The notes under the pieces: generated by a model
Seen by the model: only the letters and a program-made list of their open reading frames with translations
The model's database searches: none
Told to the model about the DNA's origin: nothing
In this document: positions 1 to 8,173 of the stretch, one piece after another
How positions within the stretch are numbered: the stretch's first letter is position 1
Layout of the letters: each line of letters opens with the position of its first letter
Origin: JAHEME01 sp034435035
GTDB taxonomy: Bacteria > Chloroflexota > Anaerolineae > Aggregatilineales > UBA3940
Direction: 5' to 3'
Length of the DNA stretch: 64,000 bases
Assembly: GCA_034435035.1 (NCBI GenBank)
Contig: DAOTXW010000009.1
Span: 109,801 to 173,800 of the forward strand
Translations under genes and position numbers: made by a program

Positions 1-422
1 CGCTCGCGCAGGCGAAGGAGGGCTTCAATAATCACCAGCGCGCCAATCAGGACAATGGCCAGCGGGACTGAGAGGAGGCGAGGGATGCGCAGCCACGCAC
101 AGACGGTGCCAAAAAGGCCGACCCAGACAGCCTGCCTGATCAATACGCCTGGCGGCAAGAATGCCGCCCGTTCGCGGCCAAAGCGCTGATTCAGGAGCCG
201 GACAAAAGGCAGAGCCGTCCCGGTGAGCGCGATATGGAGCAGGGCATAGAAGACCCAGCGGTTGGGGACGGTGGGAAGCTGGTTGCTCACCAGCCAGAGG
301 AGGCCGGACCATCCCCCGACGGCCAGCAGGACGCCGGCAGCGACAGCACTCGCCTGAGCAGGCTCGGTGCTGGTGCGCTGAACCGAAGAAGATGTGGGGG
401 CTGTGCGGGTGGTTGAGGCCAT
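1..422 (-). CDS. Membrane protein, partial (C-terminus off the left edge)
   Basis: An open frame runs on the minus strand from ATG at 422 to the window edge without a stop, giving 140 residues. A polar Ser/Thr-rich N-terminus of about 25 residues is followed by hydrophobic segments around residues 25-47, 57-75, 95-110 and 115-133, so this is an integral membrane protein with at least three or four helices. I do not recognise a family. No strong ribosome binding site precedes the ATG, so the start could differ slightly. The true C-terminus and length cannot be seen. Confidence 0.7.
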   Translation of the reverse strand, partial: MASTTRTAPTSSSVQRTSTEPAQASAVAAGVLLAVGGWSGLLWLVSNQLPTVPNRWVFYALLHIALTGTALPFVRLLNQRFGRERAAFLPPGVLIRQAVWVGLFGTVCAWLRIPRLLSVPLAIVLIGALVIIEALLRLRE

Positions 423-503
423 GGCCGGATTATACTGAAAGCGATCCGGCCCGGCCAAATTAAGAACCTGCCGCGGGAGGCTGCCGGCAAGAGGGGCCGG
501 CGA

Positions 504-944
504 CTAGAACTGGATGGCGCCGATGGTTAGCAGAAGCAAGGCGCTCAGCACCGCGACATCAAGAAACAGGAAGATCGAGAGCAGCATCCGCTGCTGCGGG
601 GTCATCCCTTTTGCCGGGCGGCGGCGGGGTTTGCGCGGTGCAGCCGCAGCCCGGGCAGGAGCGGATCGTTTGGCGGGTGGGGTGCGGACGGTAGGAGCAG
701 AAGCAGCGGGCGGCGGGGCAGAGGCAGCCTGGGCGTTGACAGTAGGCTGATCAAAGTCCGGGAAGTCAAAGGGGGCGCCAAAGCTATCATCGTCAAGCAG
801 GCTGCCGCCGCGAGATGCGCCTGAGCCGCCTGCCGGCGGTACAGGCGGCAGATCGAAGCCGAGGTCGTCCGGATCGGAGAACGAGCCGAACAGATCGTCA
901 CCCGGCTGTCTGGAGCCCCGCAGAGACATCAGGTCGTCATCCAT
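504..944 (-). CDS. Small tail-anchored membrane protein, function unknown
   Basis: 146 residues. The start at 944 is chosen because GGAGGTG lies five bases upstream; an earlier in-frame ATG at 962 has no such site. The N-terminal half is acidic and rich in Asp, Phe, Gly and Pro (low complexity). The middle is Ala/Pro-rich and becomes very basic (KPRRRPAKG). One hydrophobic segment of about 25 residues ends the protein, so it should be anchored by its C-terminus with the acidic domain in the cytoplasm. No family recognised. It is read in the same direction as the partial membrane protein downstream (82-bp gap) and may share its transcript. Confidence 0.7.
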   Translation of the reverse strand: MDDDLMSLRGSRQPGDDLFGSFSDPDDLGFDLPPVPPAGGSGASRGGSLLDDDSFGAPFDFPDFDQPTVNAQAASAPPPAASAPTVRTPPAKRSAPARAAAAPRKPRRRPAKGMTPQQRMLLSIFLFLDVAVLSALLLLTIGAIQF

Positions 945-1043
945 GGCGGCACCTCCCCACATTGGCCTGAGATTGAAGCGTAGATCAAATCGGGCGGGCT
1001 GTCAAGACGCCGGCAGCTGCGCTAGCGCCGCTAGCCCAACAGA

Positions 1044-1072
1044 TTGACACATACGTTCTTCGGCGCTATACT
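1044..1072 (+). promoter_or_regulatory. Sigma-70-type promoter of the ABC-2 exporter operon
   Basis: TTGACA at 1044-1049 and TATACT at 1067-1072 are separated by exactly 17 bp, a near-consensus housekeeping promoter. It is the only convincing promoter before the ABC genes, and it lies upstream of a short ORF and a terminator. Confidence 0.8.
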
Positions 1073-1102
1073 GCTTTATCTTTTGAGAAAGGAGGCAGGC
1101 TC

Positions 1103-1192
1103 ATGGTGTTTGAAAAGCTCATTGCACGGGCACAGCATGGTGCAGTTCTGAATGCTGCCCGCACAGGGTGTAGTGTGCCTGCCGACTGGTGA
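1103..1192 (+). CDS. 29-residue leader peptide or small peptide
   Basis: ATG at 1103 follows a very strong ribosome binding site (AGAAAGGAGG at 1086-1095, seven-base spacing) and a near-consensus promoter. The frame reads MVFEKLIARAQHG..., ends ...TGCSVPADW and stops with TGA at 1190-1192. An intrinsic terminator follows 30 bp later, and then the ABC-2 exporter genes. The arrangement is typical of a regulatory leader peptide controlling readthrough. An independent small peptide exported by the transporter is an alternative. No peptide-modifying enzyme gene is nearby. Translation is inferred from the ribosome binding site only. Confidence 0.55.
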   Translation: MVFEKLIARAQHGAVLNAARTGCSVPADW

Positions 1193-1221
1193 TTCCTGTC
1201 ACGCCATAAACGTGCGATCAG

Positions 1222-1258
1222 CCGTGGGCCACTGCAAAAGGCCCACGGTTTTTATTTT
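1222..1258 (+). terminator. Intrinsic terminator / probable attenuator
   Basis: CCGTGGGCC (1222-1230) pairs perfectly with GGCCCACGG (1240-1248) around a 9-nt loop, followed by TTTTTATTTT (1249-1258). A second copy of the 5' arm, CCGTGGGC, occurs at 1275-1282 and could pair with the same 3' arm. The position between a strong promoter and the ABC operon suggests attenuation. Confidence 0.8.
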
Positions 1259-1324
1259 CCCAGCCGCCGTCCCGCCGTGGGCTCCTGCGTTGATAGTCAG
1301 ATGCATGCCTGGAGAGAGGACTTC

Positions 1325-2359
1325 ATGTCTCAGATTGCTGCTGTGCAAACCCATAATCTGGGCCGCGTATACAAGGTCCGTGGCCCCAAGCGTCGGGGCG
1401 ACATACGGGAGATTGTCGCGCTTGAAGGGGTGAACCTGGATATTCAGCATGGCGAGATGTTTGGACTGCTGGGCCCGAACGGGGCGGGTAAGACCACCCT
1501 GATCAAGATTCTGGCCACACTGCTGCTGCCAAGCACCGGTACGGCATCCATCAATGGGCTGGATGTGGTGACAGACGTAACCGCCATTCGTCGTCAGATC
1601 AGCATGGTGAGCGGCGGGGAGACAAGCGGATATGGTCTGCTGACCGTTGAGGAAAACCTGTGGATGTTCGCCCGCTTCTACGGGCTGGACAACCGCGTGG
1701 CCCGTGAGCGCATCCATGCGATGCTGGAGATCGTCGGGCTGGCGGACCGCAAGCGGACCAAGATATCTGACCTGTCCACCGGATTGCGACAGAAGATGAA
1801 CTTCGTGCGCGGCTTCATCTCCGATCCGACGATCGTCTTTCTGGATGAGCCAACGCTGGGGCTGGATGTCAGCGCAGCGCGGGAAGTGCGGGGATTCGTT
1901 CGGAAGTGGATGTCCGATCATCCCGAACGAACGGTCCTGCTGACCACACACTATATGGCTGAAGCGGATGAGCTGTGCGATCGCCTGGCGATCATCGATC
2001 GAGGGCGGCTGCTGGCCCTGGATACTCCACAGAACCTGAAGCGCGGCCTCCAGCGCGAGGCCATCTTCCATCTCAAAGTGGAGCCGCTGGGGCCACGACC
2101 CAGCCGGGAGGACATGATCGAGTCTGTGCCGGGAGTCCGGCAGGTGTCGGTCAGCGAGCAGAACGGCCACACGGCGCTGAGCCTGATCCTGGAAGCGGAG
2201 GACGCCCTGTCCGGTGTGCTGACTCACCTGACCGGGCGCGGCTCCAGCCTGATCTCGCTGGAGAAGCGCGAACCGACTCTGGAAGATGTATTCATCAACC
2301 TGGTTGGCCGCGGCCTGGAGGTCGATACATCCCGTAAGCTGGAGGAGGGCAATGGATAA
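1325..2359 (+). CDS. ABC-2 type exporter, ATP-binding subunit (DrrA-like)
   Basis: 344 residues. ATG at 1325 follows GAGAGGA at four-base spacing. The nucleotide-binding domain (about 1-245) shows a Walker A motif GPNGAGKT (50-57), a signature reading LSTGLRQKM in place of LSGGQ, and a Walker B/D-loop FLDEPTLGLD. The C-terminal 90 residues resemble the accessory domain of daunorubicin-resistance and Nod-type ATPases. It would power two membrane subunits encoded directly downstream; the first overlaps its stop codon by 8 bp. The substrate is not evident: drug, lipid or polysaccharide export are all known for this class. Expression probably depends on readthrough of the upstream terminator. Confidence 0.93.
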   Translation: MSQIAAVQTHNLGRVYKVRGPKRRGDIREIVALEGVNLDIQHGEMFGLLGPNGAGKTTLIKILATLLLPSTGTASINGLDVVTDVTAIRRQISMVSGGETSGYGLLTVEENLWMFARFYGLDNRVARERIHAMLEIVGLADRKRTKISDLSTGLRQKMNFVRGFISDPTIVFLDEPTLGLDVSAAREVRGFVRKWMSDHPERTVLLTTHYMAEADELCDRLAIIDRGRLLALDTPQNLKRGLQREAIFHLKVEPLGPRPSREDMIESVPGVRQVSVSEQNGHTALSLILEAEDALSGVLTHLTGRGSSLISLEKREPTLEDVFINLVGRGLEVDTSRKLEEGNG

Positions 2360-3194
2360 ACTGCCACGCGTGGAGCGCGCCGATGGGCTGAAGCTGTTCT
2401 GGAACACGATGTGGGCCCGCGCCTATCCGCGCATCATCGGCTCATCGCGCGAGCTCAGCTGGACATTCTTTGACATCATCCTGCCGGTGATGTCTACGAT
2501 CGCCTATGTGTTCGTGTATCGCGCCATCGGGGCGCCCGAAGACTATGTGGGGTTTGTGGTCGTGGGCGGCGCCATGACCGCGTTCTGGCTGAATGTCCTG
2601 TGGGCGATGGCCAGCCAGCTGTACTGGGACAAGGATGCCGGCAACCTTGAGCTGTATGTGGTCTCCCCTGGCCCGCTGATGGGCATCCTGCTCGGGATGG
2701 CGGTGGGAGGCATGATCTGGACGTCGCTCCGGGCTACCGCCATCCTGCTGCTATGCTCGCTGCTGTTCCATGTGAGCTACAGCACCGCCGGTGCTGGCCT
2801 GCTCATACCGGTGTTCATCCTGACGATGGCGGCTCTCTACGGGATGGGGATGCTGTTCGCCTCGGTGTTCCTGGTGGCCGGCAGGGAAGCCTGGCATATC
2901 TCCAACCTGCTGCAGGAACCGATCTACCTGGCTTCCGGCTTCTACTTCCCTGTCAAAGCGCTGGGGTTCTGGGTGGCCACGTTTGCCTCGATCATCCCGC
3001 TGACGCTGGGGCTGGACGCCATCCGCCAGCTGCTGTTCTCTTCCGATCCCACCCTGGGCTTTCTGTCGGTGCCCCTGGAGATGGGAATACTGACCGTGTC
3101 ATCGGTTGTCTTCATCAGCAGCGCACACCTGGCGCTCACCCGGCTGGAGCAGATCGGGCGCCAGGAAGGCCGGCTGATCGAGCGTCGGCGCTAG
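2352..3194 (+). CDS. ABC-2 type exporter permease, first subunit
   Basis: 280 residues. ATG at 2352 overlaps the end of the ATPase gene and follows GGAGGAGGG, which indicates translational coupling. About six membrane segments are visible, with a hydrophilic N-terminus that includes the usual pre-helix region of ABC-2 permeases. A conserved-looking periplasmic/amphipathic stretch (LLQEPIYLASGFYFPV) before the last helices is typical of the family. The C-terminus is basic. It should form the transmembrane channel together with the following permease. Confidence 0.9.
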   Translation: MDKLPRVERADGLKLFWNTMWARAYPRIIGSSRELSWTFFDIILPVMSTIAYVFVYRAIGAPEDYVGFVVVGGAMTAFWLNVLWAMASQLYWDKDAGNLELYVVSPGPLMGILLGMAVGGMIWTSLRATAILLLCSLLFHVSYSTAGAGLLIPVFILTMAALYGMGMLFASVFLVAGREAWHISNLLQEPIYLASGFYFPVKALGFWVATFASIIPLTLGLDAIRQLLFSSDPTLGFLSVPLEMGILTVSSVVFISSAHLALTRLEQIGRQEGRLIERRR

Positions 3195-3215
3195 TGGGTA
3201 AGGAGCAATCCGATC

Positions 3216-4106
3216 ATGACCGTTGCTGATCGTGTGCTGAGCATCCCGTTTGTGCGCCGCAGTGATGCGCTGCGCACCTTCTTCACCGCTGCCTGGCTGG
3301 GCTGGCAGATCGAGTCGAACTGGGCTGACCCGTTCCTATTCGCCGTGTATTCGTTCGCCAGGCCGGTTGCCGGCGTCCTGATCCTGGTCGTCATGTACAG
3401 CGTCATCACCAATGGCGCGCTGCAGGAACCGATCTTCGCCTACATCTACCTGGGCAACGCGCTGTATATCCTGGTCGGGCAGGTGATCACCGGCACCAGC
3501 TGGGCAGTGATTGACGACCGCGAACACTACCGGACCATGAAGCAGCTGCATACCACTCCGATGGACGCTTACTGCTATCTCATCGGGCGCGGCGTGGCCA
3601 AACTGATCATCGCCGCCATCTCGGTGCTGATCACCATCGGATTTGGCCTGATCGCCTTCCGCCTGCCCATACGCCCGGCCAGCATCGACTGGCTGCTGTT
3701 CGCGACCAGTACCGTACTGGGGATTGTGTCGCTGGCGTCGCTGGGGGTCATCCTTGGAGGGCTGACTCTGACAATGGCCCGGCACTTCTTCTCTCTGGGT
3801 GAGGGAATCGCCGGCGCACTGTACCTGTTCACCGGCGCTATCTTTCCGCTCGATGTGCTGCCCACCTGGCTGCGCCCGCTGGGGTTCGTGTTCCCGGTTA
3901 CCTACTGGCTGGAGCTGGCCCGCCGGGCTATCCTGGGGCCAGAGGCCGCCTCGTTCCCGACGCTGGCTGGCTTCTCCAACGGCGAATTGCTCGGTATCCT
4001 GGCGGCCTTCACGGTTGGACTGACTGTATTCTCGGTCGTTGTTTACCGGAAAATGTTGTACATGGCCCGCGATCGAGGGCTGATCGACATCGAAACGTCG
4101 TACTGA
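3216..4106 (+). CDS. ABC-2 type exporter permease, second subunit
   Basis: 296 residues with about six hydrophobic helices. ATG at 3216 lies 10 bases after AAGGAG. The segment GALYLFTGAIFPLDVLPTWL before the final helices is the ABC-2 permease signature region. It lies 21 bp downstream of the first permease and in the same operon. The exporter is therefore a heteromeric one with one ATPase and two different permeases. The operon ends at a stem-loop shared with the convergent DUF711 gene. Confidence 0.9.
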   Translation: MTVADRVLSIPFVRRSDALRTFFTAAWLGWQIESNWADPFLFAVYSFARPVAGVLILVVMYSVITNGALQEPIFAYIYLGNALYILVGQVITGTSWAVIDDREHYRTMKQLHTTPMDAYCYLIGRGVAKLIIAAISVLITIGFGLIAFRLPIRPASIDWLLFATSTVLGIVSLASLGVILGGLTLTMARHFFSLGEGIAGALYLFTGAIFPLDVLPTWLRPLGFVFPVTYWLELARRAILGPEAASFPTLAGFSNGELLGILAAFTVGLTVFSVVVYRKMLYMARDRGLIDIETSY

Positions 4107-4117
4107 GGCAGTGCTCA

Positions 4118-4158
4118 GCCGTCCGGGGCAGAAACTGATCAGGGCTGCTCCGGACGGC
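4118..4158. terminator. Stem-loop between convergent genes
   Basis: GCCGTCCGGGGCAG (4118-4131) pairs with CTGCTCCGGACGGC (4145-4158), 14 bp with one G-T pair and a 13-nt loop. It covers the end of the minus-strand DUF711 gene and lies just after the second permease. It has no good T-tract in either direction, so it may act as a transcript-end stabiliser or a weak bidirectional terminator. Confidence 0.5.
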
Positions 4159-5368
4159 GCTGCAGATGCAGGCGTTCGCTGCCGGCCAGCAGCCCGTCCG
4201 GGCCGGCTCCGCGCGGAGGCATCACGCGGCTGCCAGCGAAGAACTCGAAGTCGAAGCGGGTAGGGTCGCCAGCGTGCAGGCCCGGAAGCGGCATCAGCCG
4301 GGCGGTGAGTGGTTTATCCAGCCGCATCGCCAGCGCGGCGGTATCCATCAGGATGCCGGCCAGCGCCCTGTCGGAGATGTCACCGGGCAGGGGGATGGTA
4401 TCCAGGCCAGTGCCGCACACCGCCGAATACGCCAGAAGATCGGTCACGCCCAGCATTCCCTCTGCGGCCCGGCGGGCCAGCACGGCATCCTCCAGCACGG
4501 GGAGCATCAGGCCGCAGAAGCCTGTCCGCCTGAATCGGGCCCGATCCACCGCATCGGTCAGGAAGGCGGCTGCCAGCAGGGTGCCATGCCCCCCGGCTGC
4601 CGGCAGACCCAATTCCTCCAATGCCTGGCCGATGCTCCGGAACTGCTCCGGGAAGGGCGCCAGCGAGAAATCGAAGCCCTGAAAGCGATAGCCAGTTGAG
4701 ACAAGAGCCTGCTCGACCGCCGGATCGAGCTGGCGGCATACCTGCTCGATGGACTCGACCAGATGGGCGCGGGCCTCCGCCAGTGTGCGCGCCCCCTGAA
4801 CCGCCCCGATCGCCAGGTCAGCACTCTCAGTGGCCAGCGCGATGCGCGGCTGGCCGCCACCGTGATAGGCGGCCGGGAAGAACGGCGACCATGGCCCCAC
4901 GTTGGCCAGGGCGGCCAGCCGCAGGTTGGAAAACCCATCCGGATCCAGCAGGGCCACCGCACGCACCAGGGAAGCCATGCGCCAGATGCGGGCGAGATCG
5001 ATGCCGTCCCCGGTGCTGGCGATCTCCACGCTGGTAAAGACGATTGGCAGCGCACCCAGCAGCGATGGGATCACCTCAAGATAGGTTGACTCGTCGCCCA
5101 GACGCACAGGCCCCAGGGATACATAACTGATTCCACAGCTGGACGCCTCAGCCTGGAGGCTGGCAGCCCAATCAAGGGCGCGTTCCGGGCCGCCGGTGGC
5201 CAGCAGCGCCGGAAAGGGCGCTGTCGCCAGGCGGGTTGACTGCACCTTCATCCCGATCGCTTCCAGCGCACTCCGCACCCGATCCACGGCCCCCGCCGCT
5301 GCCCTGACGGCGGCCCTGTCTACCGGGTACGATACTTCCACAAACGCGGTGATGGAACGAATATTCAC
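4139..5368 (-). CDS. DUF711 (UPF0210) family protein
   Basis: 409 residues. I place the start at GTG 5368, preceded by GGAAAG at five to six bases, because the protein then begins VNIRSITAFV, as members of this family do; an upstream ATG at 5434 would overlap the methyltransferase gene. The conserved stretch VCGTGLDTIPLPGD near residue 335 is diagnostic. Relatives are soluble proteins of about 400-450 residues with no proven biochemical function. It is read with the upstream SpoU-type methyltransferase gene (28-bp gap). Confidence 0.85.
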   Translation of the reverse strand: MNIRSITAFVEVSYPVDRAAVRAAAGAVDRVRSALEAIGMKVQSTRLATAPFPALLATGGPERALDWAASLQAEASSCGISYVSLGPVRLGDESTYLEVIPSLLGALPIVFTSVEIASTGDGIDLARIWRMASLVRAVALLDPDGFSNLRLAALANVGPWSPFFPAAYHGGGQPRIALATESADLAIGAVQGARTLAEARAHLVESIEQVCRQLDPAVEQALVSTGYRFQGFDFSLAPFPEQFRSIGQALEELGLPAAGGHGTLLAAAFLTDAVDRARFRRTGFCGLMLPVLEDAVLARRAAEGMLGVTDLLAYSAVCGTGLDTIPLPGDISDRALAGILMDTAALAMRLDKPLTARLMPLPGLHAGDPTRFDFEFFAGSRVMPPRGAGPDGLLAGSERLHLQRRPEQP

Positions 5369-5396
5369 GGTTCTTTCCGACTGGTGCGGGGTGCGT

Positions 5397-6182
5397 TCAG
5401 CCAGCAGGGCGATAGCGCTGACGCACCATTTCAAAGAGCAGGATGCTGGCCGCTATCGCGACGTTGAGCGATTCCGTGCCGCCCGGCATGGGAATCGTCA
5501 GGCGGACATGCGCAGTGCGGACTGCCTCAGCGCTGGGTCCCTGTGCCTCATCACTGACGATCAGGGCGCACGGCTGCACCCAGTTCACATGGAAATAGGG
5601 GGCACCACCAGCTGGCTCGGCCAGGAAGATCGCATGATCGGCGAACAGGCGGGTGATACCCTCCCAGCTCAGGTAGCGGACCGGCAGGCGGAAATGAGCC
5701 CCCATCGCACTGCGCAGCACCTTAGGGTTGGTCAGATCGACGGTGCCGGCGGTGACCGCCATGAGGGGCACGCCAGCGGCTGCGGCTGTCCGCATGATTG
5801 TGCCCATGTTGCCCGGATCGGAAACGGCATCGATCACCAGGACAAAATCCGGGTCGTCGGGCGGGTTCAGGCGCAGCGCTGGCAGCACAGCCAGGATTCC
5901 CTGCGGGGACGCCGTGTCGCTCATGGACTGCATGACCGGCTCGCTGACCGGGCTGAGCGCCGCTCCCAGACTGCTCAAAGCGTCCAACAGGGCAGTCCCC
6001 TCCGGGCTGGAGGCGAAGGCCGGCGTATAGAAGACTTCCTCGCATGGGACGCGCGCAGCTACTGCTTCGTGCGCCAGCCGGTAGCCTTCAATGACCAGAC
6101 GGCCTTCCTTGTGACGCGCTCTGCTGCGGGTCTGGAGATTACGCACCCGCCTGACTCGCTCATTATCCAGGCTTGTGATCAT
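5397..6182 (-). CDS. TrmH/SpoU family RNA 2'-O-methyltransferase
   Basis: 261 residues, normal for the family. The N-terminal 90 residues resemble the substrate-binding domain (SLDNERVRRVRNL...IEGYRLAHEA). The SPOUT knot domain shows motif 1 as DAVSDPGNMGTIMRTAAA (about 147-164) and motif 3 as IPMPGGTESLNVAIAAS (about 231-247). Motif 2 reads IVSDEAQGPS rather than the usual I-x-x-G-N-E-x-x-G, an atypical variant. It would methylate a ribose in rRNA or tRNA using S-adenosylmethionine. The exact target cannot be told from sequence. Confidence 0.9.
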   Translation of the reverse strand: MITSLDNERVRRVRNLQTRSRARHKEGRLVIEGYRLAHEAVAARVPCEEVFYTPAFASSPEGTALLDALSSLGAALSPVSEPVMQSMSDTASPQGILAVLPALRLNPPDDPDFVLVIDAVSDPGNMGTIMRTAAAAGVPLMAVTAGTVDLTNPKVLRSAMGAHFRLPVRYLSWEGITRLFADHAIFLAEPAGGAPYFHVNWVQPCALIVSDEAQGPSAEAVRTAHVRLTIPMPGGTESLNVAIAASILLFEMVRQRYRPAG

Positions 6183-6225
6183 GGGCTGAGTTTAGCATGA
6201 AGCGCCCGGCGGCCCAAGACAGCGA

Positions 6226-8172
6226 TCAGGGGAGCGGCCACCCTGCCAGGAGATGCCCATCGGCTGGCAGGGGCTCAAAGCCGAGCCAGTGCGCCAGTGT
6301 GGGGCTGATATCCAGTATCGCGGCGCGCCCTCCGCGAGTTCCCGGCGTCAACCCCGGCCCGACAAGCACAAGCCCCGCATCCGCCGCCGGGATGTCCTCG
6401 CCATATCCCTGAGCGCCGTAGTAGGCCGGCGTCTCGAAAACAGCGGCAGCCTCCCGATCATCGCTCAGCAGGTACCCGGCGGCGGCCTGCACTATGACAT
6501 CGCCCGTGTAGCGCCCCGCGAGTCCCTGTTCCACCAGTTCGGCTTGGCGCCTGACCGCTGACAGGACAGGCTGCCCATCAGCCGGATCCACCAGGCCGGC
6601 GAGCACATCGATAACCTGCTGTTGTACGGCGGCGTACCCGGCCTGCGGAACAACCCCACCCTGCTCGCGTCCCGCCAGGTTGATATAGATATGCGCGGTG
6701 CCTCCGGAAGCGAAAGCAATCGCCTGCGACTGCTGAACCACCACAAAGCCGCGCCGGCCCAGCCGCAGCAGCCCAGCATCCGCAAGCGCCCGGTTCAGGT
6801 TAACCCGGGTGTGAACAGGAGTCAGGCCGCCCATGCCGATAACTATGAACGCAGTGGTTCCATCGGACAGCTCGGCAGCCCGGGAATCTACCAGCTGCCC
6901 CAGCGCTCTGTCCGCCTGCGCGGCTGCCTGTGCCCGGTAGGATGCATACTCGGCTGCCCGCTCTTGTGTATAGCCAGCCTGCCGCGTGTCTATCATCAGG
7001 AACTGATGGCCGGCCTGGTCAACAGGCTGCTGGAGGGTCAGCAGGAGATCGGGGCGGCAGAAGCGGTCAACAGCCAGGGTGGCTGCCAGCATCCAGTCCG
7101 ACTGGCGCTGAGCCATAGCCATGAACTGCTCAGCGTTCAGCCAGCCATGCTCAAGCGCATAATAGTCGGGCGGGGGCGCGAAGTAGCCCAGCTCATCAAC
7201 CAGCCTGGCCTGGAGGTCCTCCGGAACAGCGACCAGCCGGTAGAGACCGCTCTGGTACAGGGTTAGCTCCGGCAGGTCCGCCCCGGTGATGAGGAAATCC
7301 GCACCCCAGCCCGCCTCCCGGTCAATAGGCCAGGCAAGCCATTCTGCCGGCCGGACAGACAGCCGGCCGTCTGCATCATCGACTGTGCGATCCCCTCTGC
7401 TCAGGATGATAGTATCGGGACCAGGGCCGGAGGCCTCAGGCGAGTCCACGGCCAGCACGAAAACCTCGGCCAGAACCGTATCATCCTGTTCTATGACAAA
7501 CCGCCCTTCCAGGGGCGGGCTTGCGGTCTCCGGCGCATTGAGCCAGCGGCCTGCGGGGTAGAGCGTGAGCGTATGCTGGCGCGAATAGGCCAGCCGCTCT
7601 CCATAGTCAACCTGACAGTCGGCGACGGGGCCATCAGGCGAAGCCGCGATGCCCGGCCAGAACAGCACCGCGGCGCTCCGGCCTGACCGGCGGGCAGCCT
7701 CCCAGATTGGCATATCCTCCAGCGGCAGGGCGTAGGCGCTGGTGTACCAGTACAGTCCATCCTCCGGGCGATGCACCCTGTCGGCGATGATGCCTGTATG
7801 CGCCGGGAAGCTGCCAGTTGCCAGGCTGGCATAGGACACCACGGCGCTGCCGGGGCTGACATTACCCAGAACCCACCACATGCCGCGCTCGCGCAGAGAG
7901 GTCAGCCCAGGTAACCTGCCGCTGTCCATTCCGGCTTCCATGTCCACAGCACCCATCCCCTCCAGCGCGACGATCACCGCCCGCTCCGGCGGAGCAGGCG
8001 GCGGGGCAGTCTGAACGGGCAGGGGAGAAGCCTGTGGGATGGCTGATGGGGCTGCGGAGGAAGGTGCCGGATCCCGGGGCGGCGGCTGGACGGTGAACCT
8101 CTCCTCAGCCGGAGCGCAGGCGCTCAGGACGAGGCACACCAGGCAGCCGAACAGGGTTCGGGGCCGGGCCAT
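6226..8172 (-). CDS. Alkaline-phosphatase-superfamily lipoprotein (phosphodiesterase/nucleotide pyrophosphatase type)
   Basis: 648 residues. A lipoprotein signal ends in the lipobox LSAC (Cys19). A Pro/Ala/Ser-rich linker to about residue 60 follows. The catalytic fold starts at about residue 66 with VIVALEGMG and continues with SYASLATGSFPAHTGI, matching the metal-binding and nucleophile regions of the type I phosphodiesterase/phosphopentomutase fold; later VIGMGGLTPVHT and AILDISPTLAHWLGFEPLPADG match the C-terminal metal-binding part. The usual Asp-Gly of the first motif is Glu-Gly here. It should be a surface-anchored hydrolase of phospho- or sulfo-esters; the substrate is unknown. One base separates it from the ComEA-like gene upstream. 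Confidence 0.8.
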   Translation of the reverse strand: MARPRTLFGCLVCLVLSACAPAEERFTVQPPPRDPAPSSAAPSAIPQASPLPVQTAPPPAPPERAVIVALEGMGAVDMEAGMDSGRLPGLTSLRERGMWWVLGNVSPGSAVVSYASLATGSFPAHTGIIADRVHRPEDGLYWYTSAYALPLEDMPIWEAARRSGRSAAVLFWPGIAASPDGPVADCQVDYGERLAYSRQHTLTLYPAGRWLNAPETASPPLEGRFVIEQDDTVLAEVFVLAVDSPEASGPGPDTIILSRGDRTVDDADGRLSVRPAEWLAWPIDREAGWGADFLITGADLPELTLYQSGLYRLVAVPEDLQARLVDELGYFAPPPDYYALEHGWLNAEQFMAMAQRQSDWMLAATLAVDRFCRPDLLLTLQQPVDQAGHQFLMIDTRQAGYTQERAAEYASYRAQAAAQADRALGQLVDSRAAELSDGTTAFIVIGMGGLTPVHTRVNLNRALADAGLLRLGRRGFVVVQQSQAIAFASGGTAHIYINLAGREQGGVVPQAGYAAVQQQVIDVLAGLVDPADGQPVLSAVRRQAELVEQGLAGRYTGDVIVQAAAGYLLSDDREAAAVFETPAYYGAQGYGEDIPAADAGLVLVGPGLTPGTRGGRAAILDISPTLAHWLGFEPLPADGHLLAGWPLP

Positions 8173-8173
8173 G

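Noticed and set aside
1199..2407. 402-codon open frame on the minus strand over the ABC ATPase gene
   Set aside because: It mirrors the plus-strand ATPase gene, has no ribosome binding site and shows a low-complexity, His/Gln-rich translation typical of antisense frames in GC-rich genes.
5196..6200. 334-codon plus-strand frame over the methyltransferase and DUF711 genes
   Set aside because: Antisense shadow of two recognisable minus-strand genes.
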